A stretch of 64,000 nt of DNA from positions 1,736,001 through 1,800,000 of the forward strand of contig NZ_CP062137.1 of assembly GCF_014843355.1 (NCBI RefSeq), written 5' to 3'. Origin of the DNA: Actinobacillus sp. GY-402. GTDB taxonomy: Bacteria; Pseudomonadota; Gammaproteobacteria; Enterobacterales; Pasteurellaceae. The position numbers and the translations under genes are program-made. Numbering within the stretch: the first letter of the stretch is position 1; the number at the start of each line of letters is the position of its first letter. Below, piece after piece: positions 41,321-49,754 of the stretch. The notes beneath the pieces are model-generated. The model was given only the letters and a program-made list of their open reading frames with translations. It had not been told where the DNA came from and made no database searches.

Positions 41321-42061
41321 ATGAATATCTTACTTTCAAACGACGATGGTTACCATGCGGAAGGCATTCAAATATTGGCCGCTTATTTGCGTAAATTTGC
41401 CAACGTTGTCATTGTGGCGCCGGATCGCAACCGTAGCGCGGCATCAAGTTCGCTCACGCTGGTAGAACCGTTGCGTCCCCGCCAACTGGATAATGACGAT
41501 TATTGTATTAACGGCACTCCCGCCGATTGCGTACATTTGGCGTTGAACGGTTTTTTATCGGGCCGGATTGATTTGGTGGTGTCCGGGATTAATGCTGGCG
41601 TAAATTTGGGAGACGATACCCTTTATTCCGGCACGGTGGCCGCCGCCTTGGAAGGACGCCATTTAGGTCTACCGGCTATTGCGGTGTCATTGGACGGGCG
41701 CCGGCACTACGAAAGTGCGGCGAAAATTGTGTGCGATTTAATTCCTAAATTACACGGGCAACTGCTAAAAAGTCGTGAAATTTTGAATATTAATGTTCCG
41801 GATTTGCCTTATGAAGAAATCAAAGGCGTGAAAGTTTGTCGCTTGGGCCATCGCGCTTCCGCCGCCGAAGTTATTAAACAGACGGATCCGCGCGGCGAAG
41901 CCATTTATTGGATTGGTCTGGCCGGGCTGGCGGAGGATGAAGATGAGGGAACGGACTTCCATGCGGTGCAACACGGTTATGTGTCGATTACGCCGATTCA
42001 GCCGGATATGACGGCGCACCATTCACTTCAAGCTTTACAAACTTGGTTAGAACAGGAATAA
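41321..42061 (+). CDS. surE: 5'/3'-nucleotidase SurE
   Basis: SurE is a metal-dependent phosphatase acting on nucleoside monophosphates, linked to stationary-phase survival. The 246-residue protein starts [17 protein letters not shown] with the two metal-binding Asp, followed by [33 protein letters not shown] and [26 protein letters not shown]. It heads the surE-yqaA-lipoprotein-nlpD group and lacks the pcm gene that follows it in E. coli. Confidence 0.97.
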   Translation: MNILLSNDDGYHAEGIQILAAYLRKFANVVIVAPDRNRSAASSSLTLVEPLRPRQLDNDDYCINGTPADCVHLALNGFLSGRIDLVVSGINAGVNLGDDTLYSGTVAAALEGRHLGLPAIAVSLDGRRHYESAAKIVCDLIPKLHGQLLKSREILNINVPDLPYEEIKGVKVCRLGHRASAAEVIKQTDPRGEAIYWIGLAGLAEDEDEGTDFHAVQHGYVSITPIQPDMTAHHSLQALQTWLEQE

Positions 42062-42097
42062 TACAACATTTATTTTTTATGACTGAAAGGAAAGCTT

Positions 42098-42673
42098 ATG
42101 AATTTTTTTGGGGCAATGTACGATAAAACCATGGAATGGTCTAAGCATCGTCTGGCGGCGTATTGGTTAGCGTTCGTAAGTTTTATCGAAGCGATTTTCT
42201 TCCCTATTCCGCCGGATGTCATGTTGATTCCGATGGCAATGACTAAGCCCCAAAGTGCGGTCAAATTTGCGTTAATTTGTACCGCGGCCTCGGTTGTCGG
42301 CGGGGTAGTCGGCTATTCCATCGGTTATTATGCCTTTGATTTAGTTCAACAATATATCGTGAAATGGGGTTATCAGACTCAATGGGATAAGGCGATTTCA
42401 TGGTTTGAGCAATGGGGCGTTCTGGTTGTTTTTGTCGCCGGTTTTTCACCGATTCCCTATAAAGTTTTCACTATCGCCGCCGGCGTGATGCAAATGGCGT
42501 TTATCCCTTTTGTTCTCACGGCAGCGGTTTCCCGTGCCGCCCGTTTCGTATTGATTGCAAAATTAGCGGCGTGGGGCGGAACTAAATTCGCAGATAAATT
42601 GCGCCGTTCGATTGAAGTGATCGGCTGGTCGGTGGTGGCCTTGGCCGTCATTGCCTATTTAGTTTTAAAATAA
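42098..42673 (+). CDS. yqaA: DedA family membrane protein YqaA
   Basis: A 191-residue inner-membrane protein of the DedA/VTT superfamily, with the family signature FFPIPPDVMLIPMAMT near residue 35, GGVVGYSIGYYAF and the arginine motif AGFSPIPYKVFTIAAGVMQM with SRAARFVLIA. DedA proteins are thought to move phospholipid carriers across the membrane or support proton-motive force. A GAAAGGAAAG site precedes the ATG. An uptake signal at 42253-42261 is translated as QSAVKF. Confidence 0.93.
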   Translation: MNFFGAMYDKTMEWSKHRLAAYWLAFVSFIEAIFFPIPPDVMLIPMAMTKPQSAVKFALICTAASVVGGVVGYSIGYYAFDLVQQYIVKWGYQTQWDKAISWFEQWGVLVVFVAGFSPIPYKVFTIAAGVMQMAFIPFVLTAAVSRAARFVLIAKLAAWGGTKFADKLRRSIEVIGWSVVALAVIAYLVLK

Positions 42674-42683
42674 AGGAAATAAA

Positions 42684-42872
42684 ATGAAAAAAATCATTTT
42701 TTTGTTGTCTATGATGGCAGCTTTAACGGCTTGTTCATCTGAAGCGCCCAACGACGATCCTAATGCATTGCCTGACGGCATTATGCAACCGGTGGCGGGA
42801 ACGGGGGCGATGGACGGCGGTGGTTTTATGCCGGTAGTTGAACAAAGTAATATGCCTGATAATATGAAATAA
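42684..42872 (+). CDS. Small lipoprotein resembling the NlpD N-terminus
   Basis: A 62-residue protein with lipoprotein signal [17 protein letters not shown] (Cys17) and a Pro/Gly/Met-rich tail. The end, [15 protein letters not shown], closely resembles residues of the NlpD N-terminus just downstream ([15 protein letters not shown]), and both have DG-x-MQPV or SIPQPVDG ahead of it. It therefore looks like a partial duplication of the nlpD N-terminal region that keeps the lipid anchor without the LysM and LytM domains. It starts 10 bases after yqaA and ends 17 bases before nlpD. The function is unknown. Confidence 0.75.
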   Translation: MKKIIFLLSMMAALTACSSEAPNDDPNALPDGIMQPVAGTGAMDGGGFMPVVEQSNMPDNMK

Positions 42873-42889
42873 TTCCCAAGGAAAGCGAA

Positions 42890-44164
42890 ATGAAGAAATC
42901 CTTTTTATTGTTACCTCTTGCCGCTGCCGTATTGGCGGGATGTTCCTCGTCTACGCCGGCGCCGGTGGATAGTGTGGACGGTACGTTATCTCCGTCAATC
43001 CCACAACCGGTCGACGGTTCCTCAAACAGCACGTGGGAACCGCAAGTTCAACAAAGTACCATGCCTGAAAATATGAATAATCCGGTTGCGACTCAACCGG
43101 TGGCGAATCAAACGGGGACGTTGTCGACGGCCTCTAGCGCACCAGCCGCTACAACAACCGCGGTTCAACCGACCTTCCAACAAACGCAGTCGCAACCTGC
43201 AATGACGACTAAAACCGTGTGTAAAACCGTTGAAGTGCCGGCGGCCGGCAGTAAAGCGACCAATCAAAGTCAAACCGTAGAAATTCCGCGTAACGCCACA
43301 ACCAACGCGCCGGATTATAGTAAAATCAATAAAGGTTTCTACAAAGCAACGGAATATACAGTGAAAAAAGGCGACACCATGTTTTTGATCGCTTATATTG
43401 CCGGTATTGACGTGAAGGAGCTGGCGGCATTAAACGGAATGTCAGAACCTTATAATCTGAAAGTCGGACAAACCTTAAAAGTGTCTAACGGTAGTGCGGC
43501 AGCTGCAACGACCACTCAACAGCAATGTACCGAAGTTCAGGTACCGGCTGAACCGAAAGTGTCTTATACCGCAGGACCGAACGGTACTCAATATGGTTCG
43601 GACGGCACGATAACCGGTCCGGTTAAAGCTTCGACAGGTACGGTTGCACCGACGACAGGTGCGGCGAGTGCGGGCGGAACGAGTGGCGGAGTGGTTGCCG
43701 GCGTCGGCACCGCGGGAGCGACAACAGGCGGCATCGTGGCGGGAACCGGCACATCGGGTTATTCTTCGGGCGCGACCGTTGCCCCGGCTTCAAATCTGAA
43801 ATGGCAATGGCCGACTACCGGTAGAATTACACAAGGCTTCTCAGCCGGTGACGGCGGAAACAAAGGTATTGATATCGGCGGCTCGAAAGGACAGGCCGTT
43901 TACGCCGCCGCGCCGGGACGCGTCGTTTACGCCGGTAACGCTTTACGCGGTTACGGTAACCTGATTATCATCAAACACGACGATGATTTCTTAAGCGCCT
44001 ACGCCCATAATGATAGCATTTCCGTTAGCGACCAGCAGGAAGTTAAAGCCGGTCAGCAAATTGCAACAATGGGGAACAGCGGAACCAACAGCGTAAAACT
44101 CCACTTTGAAATTCGTTACAAAGGTAAATCGGTGGATCCGACGCGTTATTTGCCGCGTCGTTAA
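42890..44164 (+). CDS. nlpD: Murein hydrolase activator NlpD (LppB-type lipoprotein)
   Basis: NlpD activates the amidase AmiC at the septum. The 424-residue lipoprotein has a signal ending LAGC (Cys18), a Ser/Thr/Pro/Gln-rich linker, a LysM peptidoglycan-binding domain ([21 protein letters not shown] to LKVGQTLKV, about 152-200), a Gly/Thr/Ala-rich spacer (about 235-300) and a C-terminal LytM domain (about 305-424). Active-site residues are partly kept: HFEIR is present, but the first zinc-ligand His is replaced in NKGIDIGG, as in NlpD activators. H. influenzae LppB is the nearest relative I know. Confidence 0.95.
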   Translation: MKKSFLLLPLAAAVLAGCSSSTPAPVDSVDGTLSPSIPQPVDGSSNSTWEPQVQQSTMPENMNNPVATQPVANQTGTLSTASSAPAATTTAVQPTFQQTQSQPAMTTKTVCKTVEVPAAGSKATNQSQTVEIPRNATTNAPDYSKINKGFYKATEYTVKKGDTMFLIAYIAGIDVKELAALNGMSEPYNLKVGQTLKVSNGSAAAATTTQQQCTEVQVPAEPKVSYTAGPNGTQYGSDGTITGPVKASTGTVAPTTGAASAGGTSGGVVAGVGTAGATTGGIVAGTGTSGYSSGATVAPASNLKWQWPTTGRITQGFSAGDGGNKGIDIGGSKGQAVYAAAPGRVVYAGNALRGYGNLIIIKHDDDFLSAYAHNDSISVSDQQEVKAGQQIATMGNSGTNSVKLHFEIRYKGKSVDPTRYLPRR

Positions 44165-44167
44165 ATG

Positions 44168-44208
44168 AAAAGTGCGGTGAAAAACATTAAAATTTTTCAC
44201 CGCACTTT
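44168..44208. terminator. Paired uptake-signal terminator between nlpD and betT
   Basis: AAAAGTGCGGTGAAAAA faces TTTTTCACCGCACTTT with an eight-base loop, just after the nlpD stop. It lies between convergent genes and has T tracts on both strands. Confidence 0.85.
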
Positions 44209-44271
44209 ATTTATCCCCGACATAAAACCGTTGGTTTGGCTTCGGTTAAAGTAAACAATATTCGGCGCGAT

Positions 44272-46308
44272 TTATTGCCCCGAACCCGCGGATTCTCCTA
44301 TGTTTTCTACGTCTGCCGTCATAAGATCGTGGCTGTTGTCCATGGCAAGATTCATAAAGCGTTCATATTGTTTTAATACGTCGGCGATTAACTCGTCTTT
44401 GGTCATATATTGCACGTCATAACCCTGGCGGCCGTCAAAGAAATAAGTAATCGGTTCGTAGATTTTGCTTTCTTCTATATTCGGTACGTTGCTGTCTTCC
44501 ACCACTAAATCGGATAATTCGCGGGATTGACATTCGATACCGTATAGGAAGTTACGCAGGTTTTCTTTGATCACTTCAAATTCGATTTTCGGATTTTTAC
44601 CGTTAATAAAATTCATCTGTGCCGTTAAGCCGTGACTTTCAAATTCTTCCACCAGTTCGTTAAACGCCGGACGGGCAATTTTGGTGAGGAAACGGCGAAT
44701 ATCTTTGCGATTGGTCGGGTTAACAATTTTTTCCAGCCGCGTTTTCCAGTCTCCGCTGGTCCAGGAGGCGCTTCCCTGCGAAAACGTTTTACTGGAATAT
44801 TGGCTGTCTACCATTAATCCCTTCCATAAGCCGAAACATAAGGCAATCATAATCGCCATGAACGGTAACGCGATAATTAATGTCATCGTTTGCAGCGAAG
44901 CCAGACCGCCGGAATACAATAAAGACAGACCCAATACCGCCAGCAAAATCCCCCATAATATGGTTTGCCATTTCGGCGCTTTTTCTTCGCCTTGTGAAGC
45001 GATGCAGTTCAAGACGAAAATTCCCGAATCCGCCGACGTCACAAAGAAAATGGAAATCACCATGAGCGCAACCACGGAAGCGACAATACTGAACGGCAAT
45101 TGGTCGAAAAAGCCGAATAATAGCGCTTCGGTATTGTTGCTGATGGCAGCTAAAGCGCCGTTCGTTTGCTGATCTATCCAGATTGCGGATTCGCCGAAGC
45201 TGGTCATCCACAAAATATTGAATAAAGAGGGCACAAACAATACGCCTAAAATAAATTCACGAATGGTTCTGCCTTTAGAGATTTTGGCGATGAACATGCC
45301 GACAAACGGCGCCCAGGATGCCCACCAAGACCAGTACAGAATCGTCCAATTACTCAACCAGCCTTGATTTTCCGGTTCGTAGGCAAAGGTGCGGAAACTG
45401 AGTTCTAATAATGAGCTGAAGTAATAGCCTAAATTTTCCGTTAGGCCCGAGAACAATAACAGCGTCGGTCCCGCGATAATCACGAAAACCAATAACAAGC
45501 CGGCGAGTAACAGATTGATTTCACTAAGTATTTTTACGCCTCTGCCGACACCGGAAATGGCGGAAGTGATGGCTAAAGCCATGGCGACACTCACGATCAT
45601 TATTAATACGCCAAAGCTATTGCTGTCCAACAAACCAAGGTTGTTAAAGCCTGCTTTGACCTGCATGGCGCCATAACCTAAGGTGGTGGTTAAACCGAAA
45701 ATAGTACTGCATAACGCCACCACATCAATCGCATGCCCTCCAAAGCCGGAAATGCGATTCTTCATTAAAGGATAAAATCCCGAACGCACGGTTAACGGCA
45801 ATTTATAACGGAAACCGAAATAGGCCAGTGCCAGAGCAATCACGGCATAAATGGCCCACGCATGAATACCCCAATGATAAAAAGTCATCATCATCGCGTC
45901 TTTCATGCGTTCTGCTTCACTAAGCCCTTGTCTCAAGGGTTTTAAATAATGCAATATGGGTTCCGCCACCCCGAAATACATCAAACCGATCCCCATTCCG
46001 GCGGCAAATAACATCGCAATCCAGGAGGGAAAGGAAAATTCGGGTTCGTCCGTATCGGCGCCCAAATGAATACTGCCTAAACTACTGACACACAAAAACA
46101 TCAAAAACAGAAAGAATATGGAGCCGGCCAAAATGTAAAACCAGCTAAAATTGGCAAAAACGGACTGTTTAATCGCATTCAATGTGGTTTGCGCCTGTTC
46201 GGGAAAAATCGAACAAAAGGTGGCGATTAATATGACAAAAATCACCGTCGGCACAAAAATCGGGGCTTTCAGGGTGGTTGTAGCACGAAGTTGTTGTAAT
46301 ACGCTCAC
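44272..46308 (-). CDS. betT: BCCT family choline/betaine transporter (BetT-like)
   Basis: A 678-residue transporter with twelve membrane helices and a long hydrophilic C-terminus (about residue 510 on), the shape of BetT. The BCCT signature is visible in GMGIGLMYFGVAEPILHY (near residue 105) and in the Trp-rich segment WTILYWSWWASWAPFVGMFIAKISKGRTIREFILG (about 320-355). It probably imports choline or a related quaternary amine with a cation. The GTG at 46308 follows GGAG by seven bases and gives the E. coli BetT length (677); the frame continues a few codons upstream. No choline oxidation genes are nearby. Confidence 0.9.
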   Translation of the reverse strand: MSVLQQLRATTTLKAPIFVPTVIFVILIATFCSIFPEQAQTTLNAIKQSVFANFSWFYILAGSIFFLFLMFLCVSSLGSIHLGADTDEPEFSFPSWIAMLFAAGMGIGLMYFGVAEPILHYLKPLRQGLSEAERMKDAMMMTFYHWGIHAWAIYAVIALALAYFGFRYKLPLTVRSGFYPLMKNRISGFGGHAIDVVALCSTIFGLTTTLGYGAMQVKAGFNNLGLLDSNSFGVLIMIVSVAMALAITSAISGVGRGVKILSEINLLLAGLLLVFVIIAGPTLLLFSGLTENLGYYFSSLLELSFRTFAYEPENQGWLSNWTILYWSWWASWAPFVGMFIAKISKGRTIREFILGVLFVPSLFNILWMTSFGESAIWIDQQTNGALAAISNNTEALLFGFFDQLPFSIVASVVALMVISIFFVTSADSGIFVLNCIASQGEEKAPKWQTILWGILLAVLGLSLLYSGGLASLQTMTLIIALPFMAIMIALCFGLWKGLMVDSQYSSKTFSQGSASWTSGDWKTRLEKIVNPTNRKDIRRFLTKIARPAFNELVEEFESHGLTAQMNFINGKNPKIEFEVIKENLRNFLYGIECQSRELSDLVVEDSNVPNIEESKIYEPITYFFDGRQGYDVQYMTKDELIADVLKQYERFMNLAMDNSHDLMTADVENIGESAGSGQ

Positions 46309-46739
46309 GATATTCTCCAAATATAACAATCATTAGCCATACGGCTAAACAAAATAAAAATCACGTTGTAATGCCAATTAATAAAAAAATCTACGATTTT
46401 TTGACCGCACTTTTACGGTTAATTAATCACTTAAAAATCAAGCTGAAAGTTCATGTTAGCGGCACCCTATCAGATAGGGAATTTGATGCGGGATCGCAGG
46501 AAGCAACCCATCTAAATTGACAGCGGAAAAGCTGATTGAATAAGCGTTGAGCGCAATTTTCCATGTAGCATAAACGGAATTTTTCAACGCTCAGGTGATA
46601 AGCATGCTACATAAAAATCCTTTATCTGTCAAACCGTAATCGTTTTTTGAAAGCCGACTGACATAAAAATACTGTAAGTCGCGTGATTAATGACTATAAT
46701 CCGATCAAGCCAATAGAAACCAGCCAGAAAGGAATTCCT
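46309..46739. other. 431-base intergenic region with palindrome and interlocked inverted repeats
   Basis: No convincing gene lies between betT and the oxidoreductase. From left to right it holds a single uptake signal (46403-46411), a perfect 15-base palindrome CCCTATCAGATAGGG (46465-46479), and two interlocked inverted repeats at 46543-46612. On the minus strand a frame of about 52 codons (46606 down to 46451) is open but has no good start or ribosome site, and I do not recognise its product. Promoters for both divergent genes should lie here. Confidence 0.6.
46543..46612. repeat. Interlocked inverted repeats with even 12-base spacing
   Basis: Four arms alternate: AGCGTTGA (46543-46550), ATGTAGCAT (46563-46571), TCAACGCT (46584-46591), ATGCTACAT (46604-46612). 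Arm 1 pairs exactly with arm 3 and arm 2 with arm 4, and all three spacers are exactly 12 bases. As RNA this is pseudoknot topology; as DNA it is a set of sites about two helical turns apart. The meaning is unknown. Confidence 0.7.
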
Positions 46740-47780
46740 ATGAAAAAACTGAATGTCGCCATTGCCGGCAGCGGTTATTCCGCCCGTTTATTTCACGTAC
46801 CGTTTTTTAAAGCCGATCCGCGTTTTAATATTAAGAAATTTTTTGAACGCAACACGGAACGCGGCAAAGAATGGGTGGATAACGCAGAAATCGTGCATGA
46901 TTACGCCCAATTGTTTACGCCCGATATTGATTTGGTCGTTATTACCACGCCGAACCAAACCCATTATGACATGGTGAAAGCCGCACTGACGGCGGGCAAA
47001 CATGTTCTGGTGGAAAAGCCGTTGGTGGCGACTTCATCGGAAGCCATGGAATTAGCAAAGCTCGCCCAAGAACAAAATGTTGTGCTTTATGTTTATCAAA
47101 ACCGCCGCTGGGACAGCCATATTTTGGCGGCGCAGCGGATTTTAGCCGAAGGATTAATTGGGGAGCCGGTGGATTGCGAAATCCGCATTGAACGTTTTTC
47201 CAAAACGAAGAATCCGAAAGTCTGGAAAGAAACGGGCGACGCCGGCACCGGTTTGGTATACGATTTAGGCGTGCATTTGATTGATCAGGCCGTTCATTTA
47301 TTCGGCAAACCGCAAGCGGTTTTTGCGGATATTCGTTATCAACACGAAGGCGCGCTGGTTGACGATAATTTCGACATTCATCTTTATTACGAAAACGGTT
47401 TAAAAATATCCGTTATGGCAAGCAAATACGCGCGCGAACCGGCGCCGGCCTTTTCGTTGCACGGCAAACTGGGTTCTTATGTCAAACAGGGCGTCGATAT
47501 TCAGGAAGCGCAACTTGCCAAAGGTGTTGCGCCGATCGGGGATTGGTATCGGGAAGCGGAAGAATTGTGGGGCGTTTTGCATACCGAAATCGAAGGCGAA
47601 ATTGTGCGTAAACCTTATCCTAATGTTAAGGAAAGTTATCAGGGGCTGATTGATAATTTATACGATGCCGTCGCGAACGGCGCCGCTTTGGCGGTTACCG
47701 CGGAACAGGCCGCTTTTGTTTTGCACATTATTGAAAAAGCCTTCGAAAGCGCCCGCCAAGGCAAAAAAATGACATTATAA
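46740..47780 (+). CDS. ydgJ: Gfo/Idh/MocA family NAD(P)-dependent oxidoreductase (YdgJ-like)
   Basis: A 346-residue cytoplasmic oxidoreductase: N-terminal Rossmann fold with AIAGSGYSARLFHVPFF and the family motif GKHVLVEKPLV (residue about 92), followed by the C-terminal alpha/beta domain with GTGLVYDLGVHLIDQAVHLFG carrying the catalytic-type D-x3-H pair. Length and motifs are close to E. coli YdgJ; the substrate is probably a sugar or polyol derivative but is not known. The ATG at 46740 follows an AAAGGAA site. Confidence 0.88.
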   Translation: MKKLNVAIAGSGYSARLFHVPFFKADPRFNIKKFFERNTERGKEWVDNAEIVHDYAQLFTPDIDLVVITTPNQTHYDMVKAALTAGKHVLVEKPLVATSSEAMELAKLAQEQNVVLYVYQNRRWDSHILAAQRILAEGLIGEPVDCEIRIERFSKTKNPKVWKETGDAGTGLVYDLGVHLIDQAVHLFGKPQAVFADIRYQHEGALVDDNFDIHLYYENGLKISVMASKYAREPAPAFSLHGKLGSYVKQGVDIQEAQLAKGVAPIGDWYREAEELWGVLHTEIEGEIVRKPYPNVKESYQGLIDNLYDAVANGAALAVTAEQAAFVLHIIEKAFESARQGKKMTL

Positions 47781-47891
47781 GATCATAAATTCCGTCAAAG
47801 TGCGGTCAAAAAATCGATAGTTTTTTTAGCTTTGAACGGGCATTCGGGCTGATTAGCACGATTCGCCGGAAAATCTCATCAGCCCTTGACT

Positions 47892-48794
47892 TTACGGATT
47901 CATAATTTGATTAAACCGTTTGTTTTCTATGCCCGATTTTTCCACTATGTTTTTAATTAACAGGATAATCCAGCTGGCCACGATAAACCCGATTGTATAG
48001 GCCGCCAGCCCCGTTTGGGCGACGGCGTAATGAACGGCCACCGCCAATATTACGCCGCCAATCACATAACAAAAATTCGAGAACTTCGGACCGGCAAAAG
48101 CGCAGGCGACCAGAATGGCGGAAAAACTGTAAATTCCGTTGGCGAGGGTATTGAGGTCTACATTGAAACACTGATACGCCAGTAACGCGCTAATCGGGGC
48201 GACCGCCATGCCCCACATTGCCGCCATCGGCGAACTGACCGCAATAGCGATAAATAATAAAATTCCGGTCATCAAACTGGAGCCGAAATTGATTTCGGCC
48301 CAGGCATAAAAGGCCTCACCGATAGAATGAATCGTATCGGTATAGTCCATTAATTGCGGCGTCGTCTGACTTAATCCGAAGAGATGAAATTTTGCGACGG
48401 TCCAGCAAAAGATCCAGCAAGTCACCACAAACGGAAAGGTATAAGCGACTTTGCCCGCCTTAATAAATGCGCGCATAATCAACGTGGCGGTTATTGCAGC
48501 GACAACGCCCAATCCCCAGACCAGCGGGATTGCGGAATCTACCAGACCAAAAGTAAACAATACGCACATGAAAGCCAGGCTGCCGTTAAAGCCATATAAT
48601 CCCTGATTAATTTGTTCTTGGGGGAAACCGGCCGATTTCGCGGTTAATGTGCCGATGAGCGCACCCAGAAAACAGCTGACACCCAACGTCCAGTGACTGA
48701 AAAACATCGCGATAATGATAAGCAAGCCCGACAAACCGTTTTCCTGGAGAAAAATTTGTCCGATTCCTACAAAAGTCGTTTTGATTAATTTCAT
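47892..48794 (-). CDS. Urea transporter (UT family)
   Basis: A 300-residue membrane protein with about ten helices in two repeats, each with the UT-type segment: NQGLYGFNGSLAFMCVLFTFG (near residue 68) and LANGIYSFSAILVACAFA (near 218). UT proteins form trimeric urea channels in the inner membrane, as in Actinobacillus pleuropneumoniae. The ATG at 48794, nine bases after GAGG, is chosen; the frame is open for 72 codons upstream, but that part is AT-rich and lacks membrane features. It is divergent from ureA, so channel and urease can be controlled from one region. Confidence 0.92.
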   Translation of the reverse strand: MKLIKTTFVGIGQIFLQENGLSGLLIIIAMFFSHWTLGVSCFLGALIGTLTAKSAGFPQEQINQGLYGFNGSLAFMCVLFTFGLVDSAIPLVWGLGVVAAITATLIMRAFIKAGKVAYTFPFVVTCWIFCWTVAKFHLFGLSQTTPQLMDYTDTIHSIGEAFYAWAEINFGSSLMTGILLFIAIAVSSPMAAMWGMAVAPISALLAYQCFNVDLNTLANGIYSFSAILVACAFAGPKFSNFCYVIGGVILAVAVHYAVAQTGLAAYTIGFIVASWIILLIKNIVEKSGIENKRFNQIMNP

Positions 48795-49036
48795 AATATT
48801 TTCCTCGTTCATATTTGAACGCATTATAAAAACAATCGTTTGCTTAACACAAACTCGTAAAAAGATTTTATCTAAATAATTCCGGTTTTTATAAAATATA
48901 TCCAATGTTTTTGCGTTATTATGAAAAATATCTAATAATTTTAACATAAAGCTGAATTTTTTCATTTTTGAATTTGCCATTCGGAGGAATTCGTCATAAG
49001 ATAAGCCCACCTTTTTAATTGGTAAGGAAACTTAAT

Positions 49037-49339
49037 ATGCATTTAACCTCAAGAGAACAAGAAAAGCTGATGCTTTTCCTGGCCGGCGAGTTAGCGGCAA
49101 AACGCAAAGCCCGCGGCGTAAAACTGAACTATCCGGAAGCGATTGCTTATATTGCCAGTCATTTACAGGAAGCCGCCCGCGACGGCATGAGCGTGGCGGA
49201 CGTGATGCAATACGGCGCAACGTTATTAACCGCGGCGGATGTCATGGAAGGTGTGCCGGAAATGGTTCACGAAGTACAAATCGAAGCGACTTTCCCGGAC
49301 GGCACAAAATTAGTAACCGTTCATAACCCGATTCGTTAA
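49037..49339 (+). CDS. ureA: Urease gamma subunit UreA
   Basis: The 100-residue structural gamma subunit of cytoplasmic nickel urease. It starts [20 protein letters not shown] and has the conserved [21 protein letters not shown] and MHEV-type end. The ATG at 49037 follows AAGGAAA; the frame opens six codons earlier. It is the first gene of ureABCEFGD and faces the divergent urea transporter across 242 bases of AT-rich DNA. Confidence 0.98.
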   Translation: MHLTSREQEKLMLFLAGELAAKRKARGVKLNYPEAIAYIASHLQEAARDGMSVADVMQYGATLLTAADVMEGVPEMVHEVQIEATFPDGTKLVTVHNPIR

Positions 49340-49385
49340 TGAGCAAACGGACGCCAGGCACGGTGCTCCTGCTGATAAACCATTA

Positions 49386-49412
49386 TCGTAGGGACACGAT
49401 GCATTGCGTCCG
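49386..49412. repeat. REP-like palindrome between ureA and ureB
   Basis: TCGTAGGG leads into an imperfect 20-base palindrome centred on ATGCAT (49392-49411; arms GGAC/GTCC). The 97-base gap between ureA and ureB is longer than usual. A second element beginning with CGTAGGG lies between ureG and ureD, which suggests a common source. Confidence 0.5.
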
Positions 49413-49436
49413 CATCAACATAAAAGGACAAATAAA

Positions 49437-49742
49437 ATGATTCCCGGTGAATATCAATTAGCCAGCGGCGACATTCAGGCAAATGCGAACCGCAAAACCA
49501 TCAGACTGGATGTTATAAACAAAGGCGATCGCCCGATTCAGGTCGGCTCTCACTATCACTTTTTCGAAACCAATAATGCCCTCGAATTTGACCGCACTTT
49601 AGCGCGCGGTATGCGTTTAAACGTGCCGTCAGGCAATGCCGTGCGGTTTGAACCCGGTGAAGCGAAAACCGTGGAACTGGTGGAATTTGGCGGAAACAAA
49701 GTGATTTACGGTTTCCATAATGCGATCGACGGAAAATTATAG
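49437..49742 (+). CDS. ureB: Urease beta subunit UreB
   Basis: The 101-residue beta subunit, beginning [20 protein letters not shown], with the family motifs [18 protein letters not shown] and [24 protein letters not shown]. The ATG at 49437 follows AAAGGAC; eleven upstream codons are open but not needed. An uptake signal near 49590 is translated as FDRTLAR. It is 12 bases before ureC. Confidence 0.98.
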   Translation: MIPGEYQLASGDIQANANRKTIRLDVINKGDRPIQVGSHYHFFETNNALEFDRTLARGMRLNVPSGNAVRFEPGEAKTVELVEFGGNKVIYGFHNAIDGKL

Positions 49743-49754
49743 GGAGAGAACAAA

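Noticed and set aside
43640-43790. Gly/Thr/Ala-rich stretch in nlpD as a phase-variable repeat
   Set aside because: Codons are degenerate and no exact short tandem DNA repeat is present, so slipped-strand variation is not expected.
44681-45172. Open frame of 163 codons on the plus strand, opposite betT
   Set aside because: It lies entirely antisense to well-conserved BCCT transporter codons, has no ribosome site and a low-complexity product; it is a shadow of a high-GC-third-position gene.
46440-46680. Possible riboswitch in the betT/ydgJ gap
   Set aside because: The inverted repeats do not match the conserved cores of riboswitch classes I know, and neither neighbouring gene has a typical riboswitch ligand; kept only as an unknown element.
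48795-49010. 72-codon N-terminal extension of the urea transporter
   Set aside because: It is AT-rich, without membrane or signal features, and would run through the shared promoter region; the ATG at 48794 has a good ribosome site.
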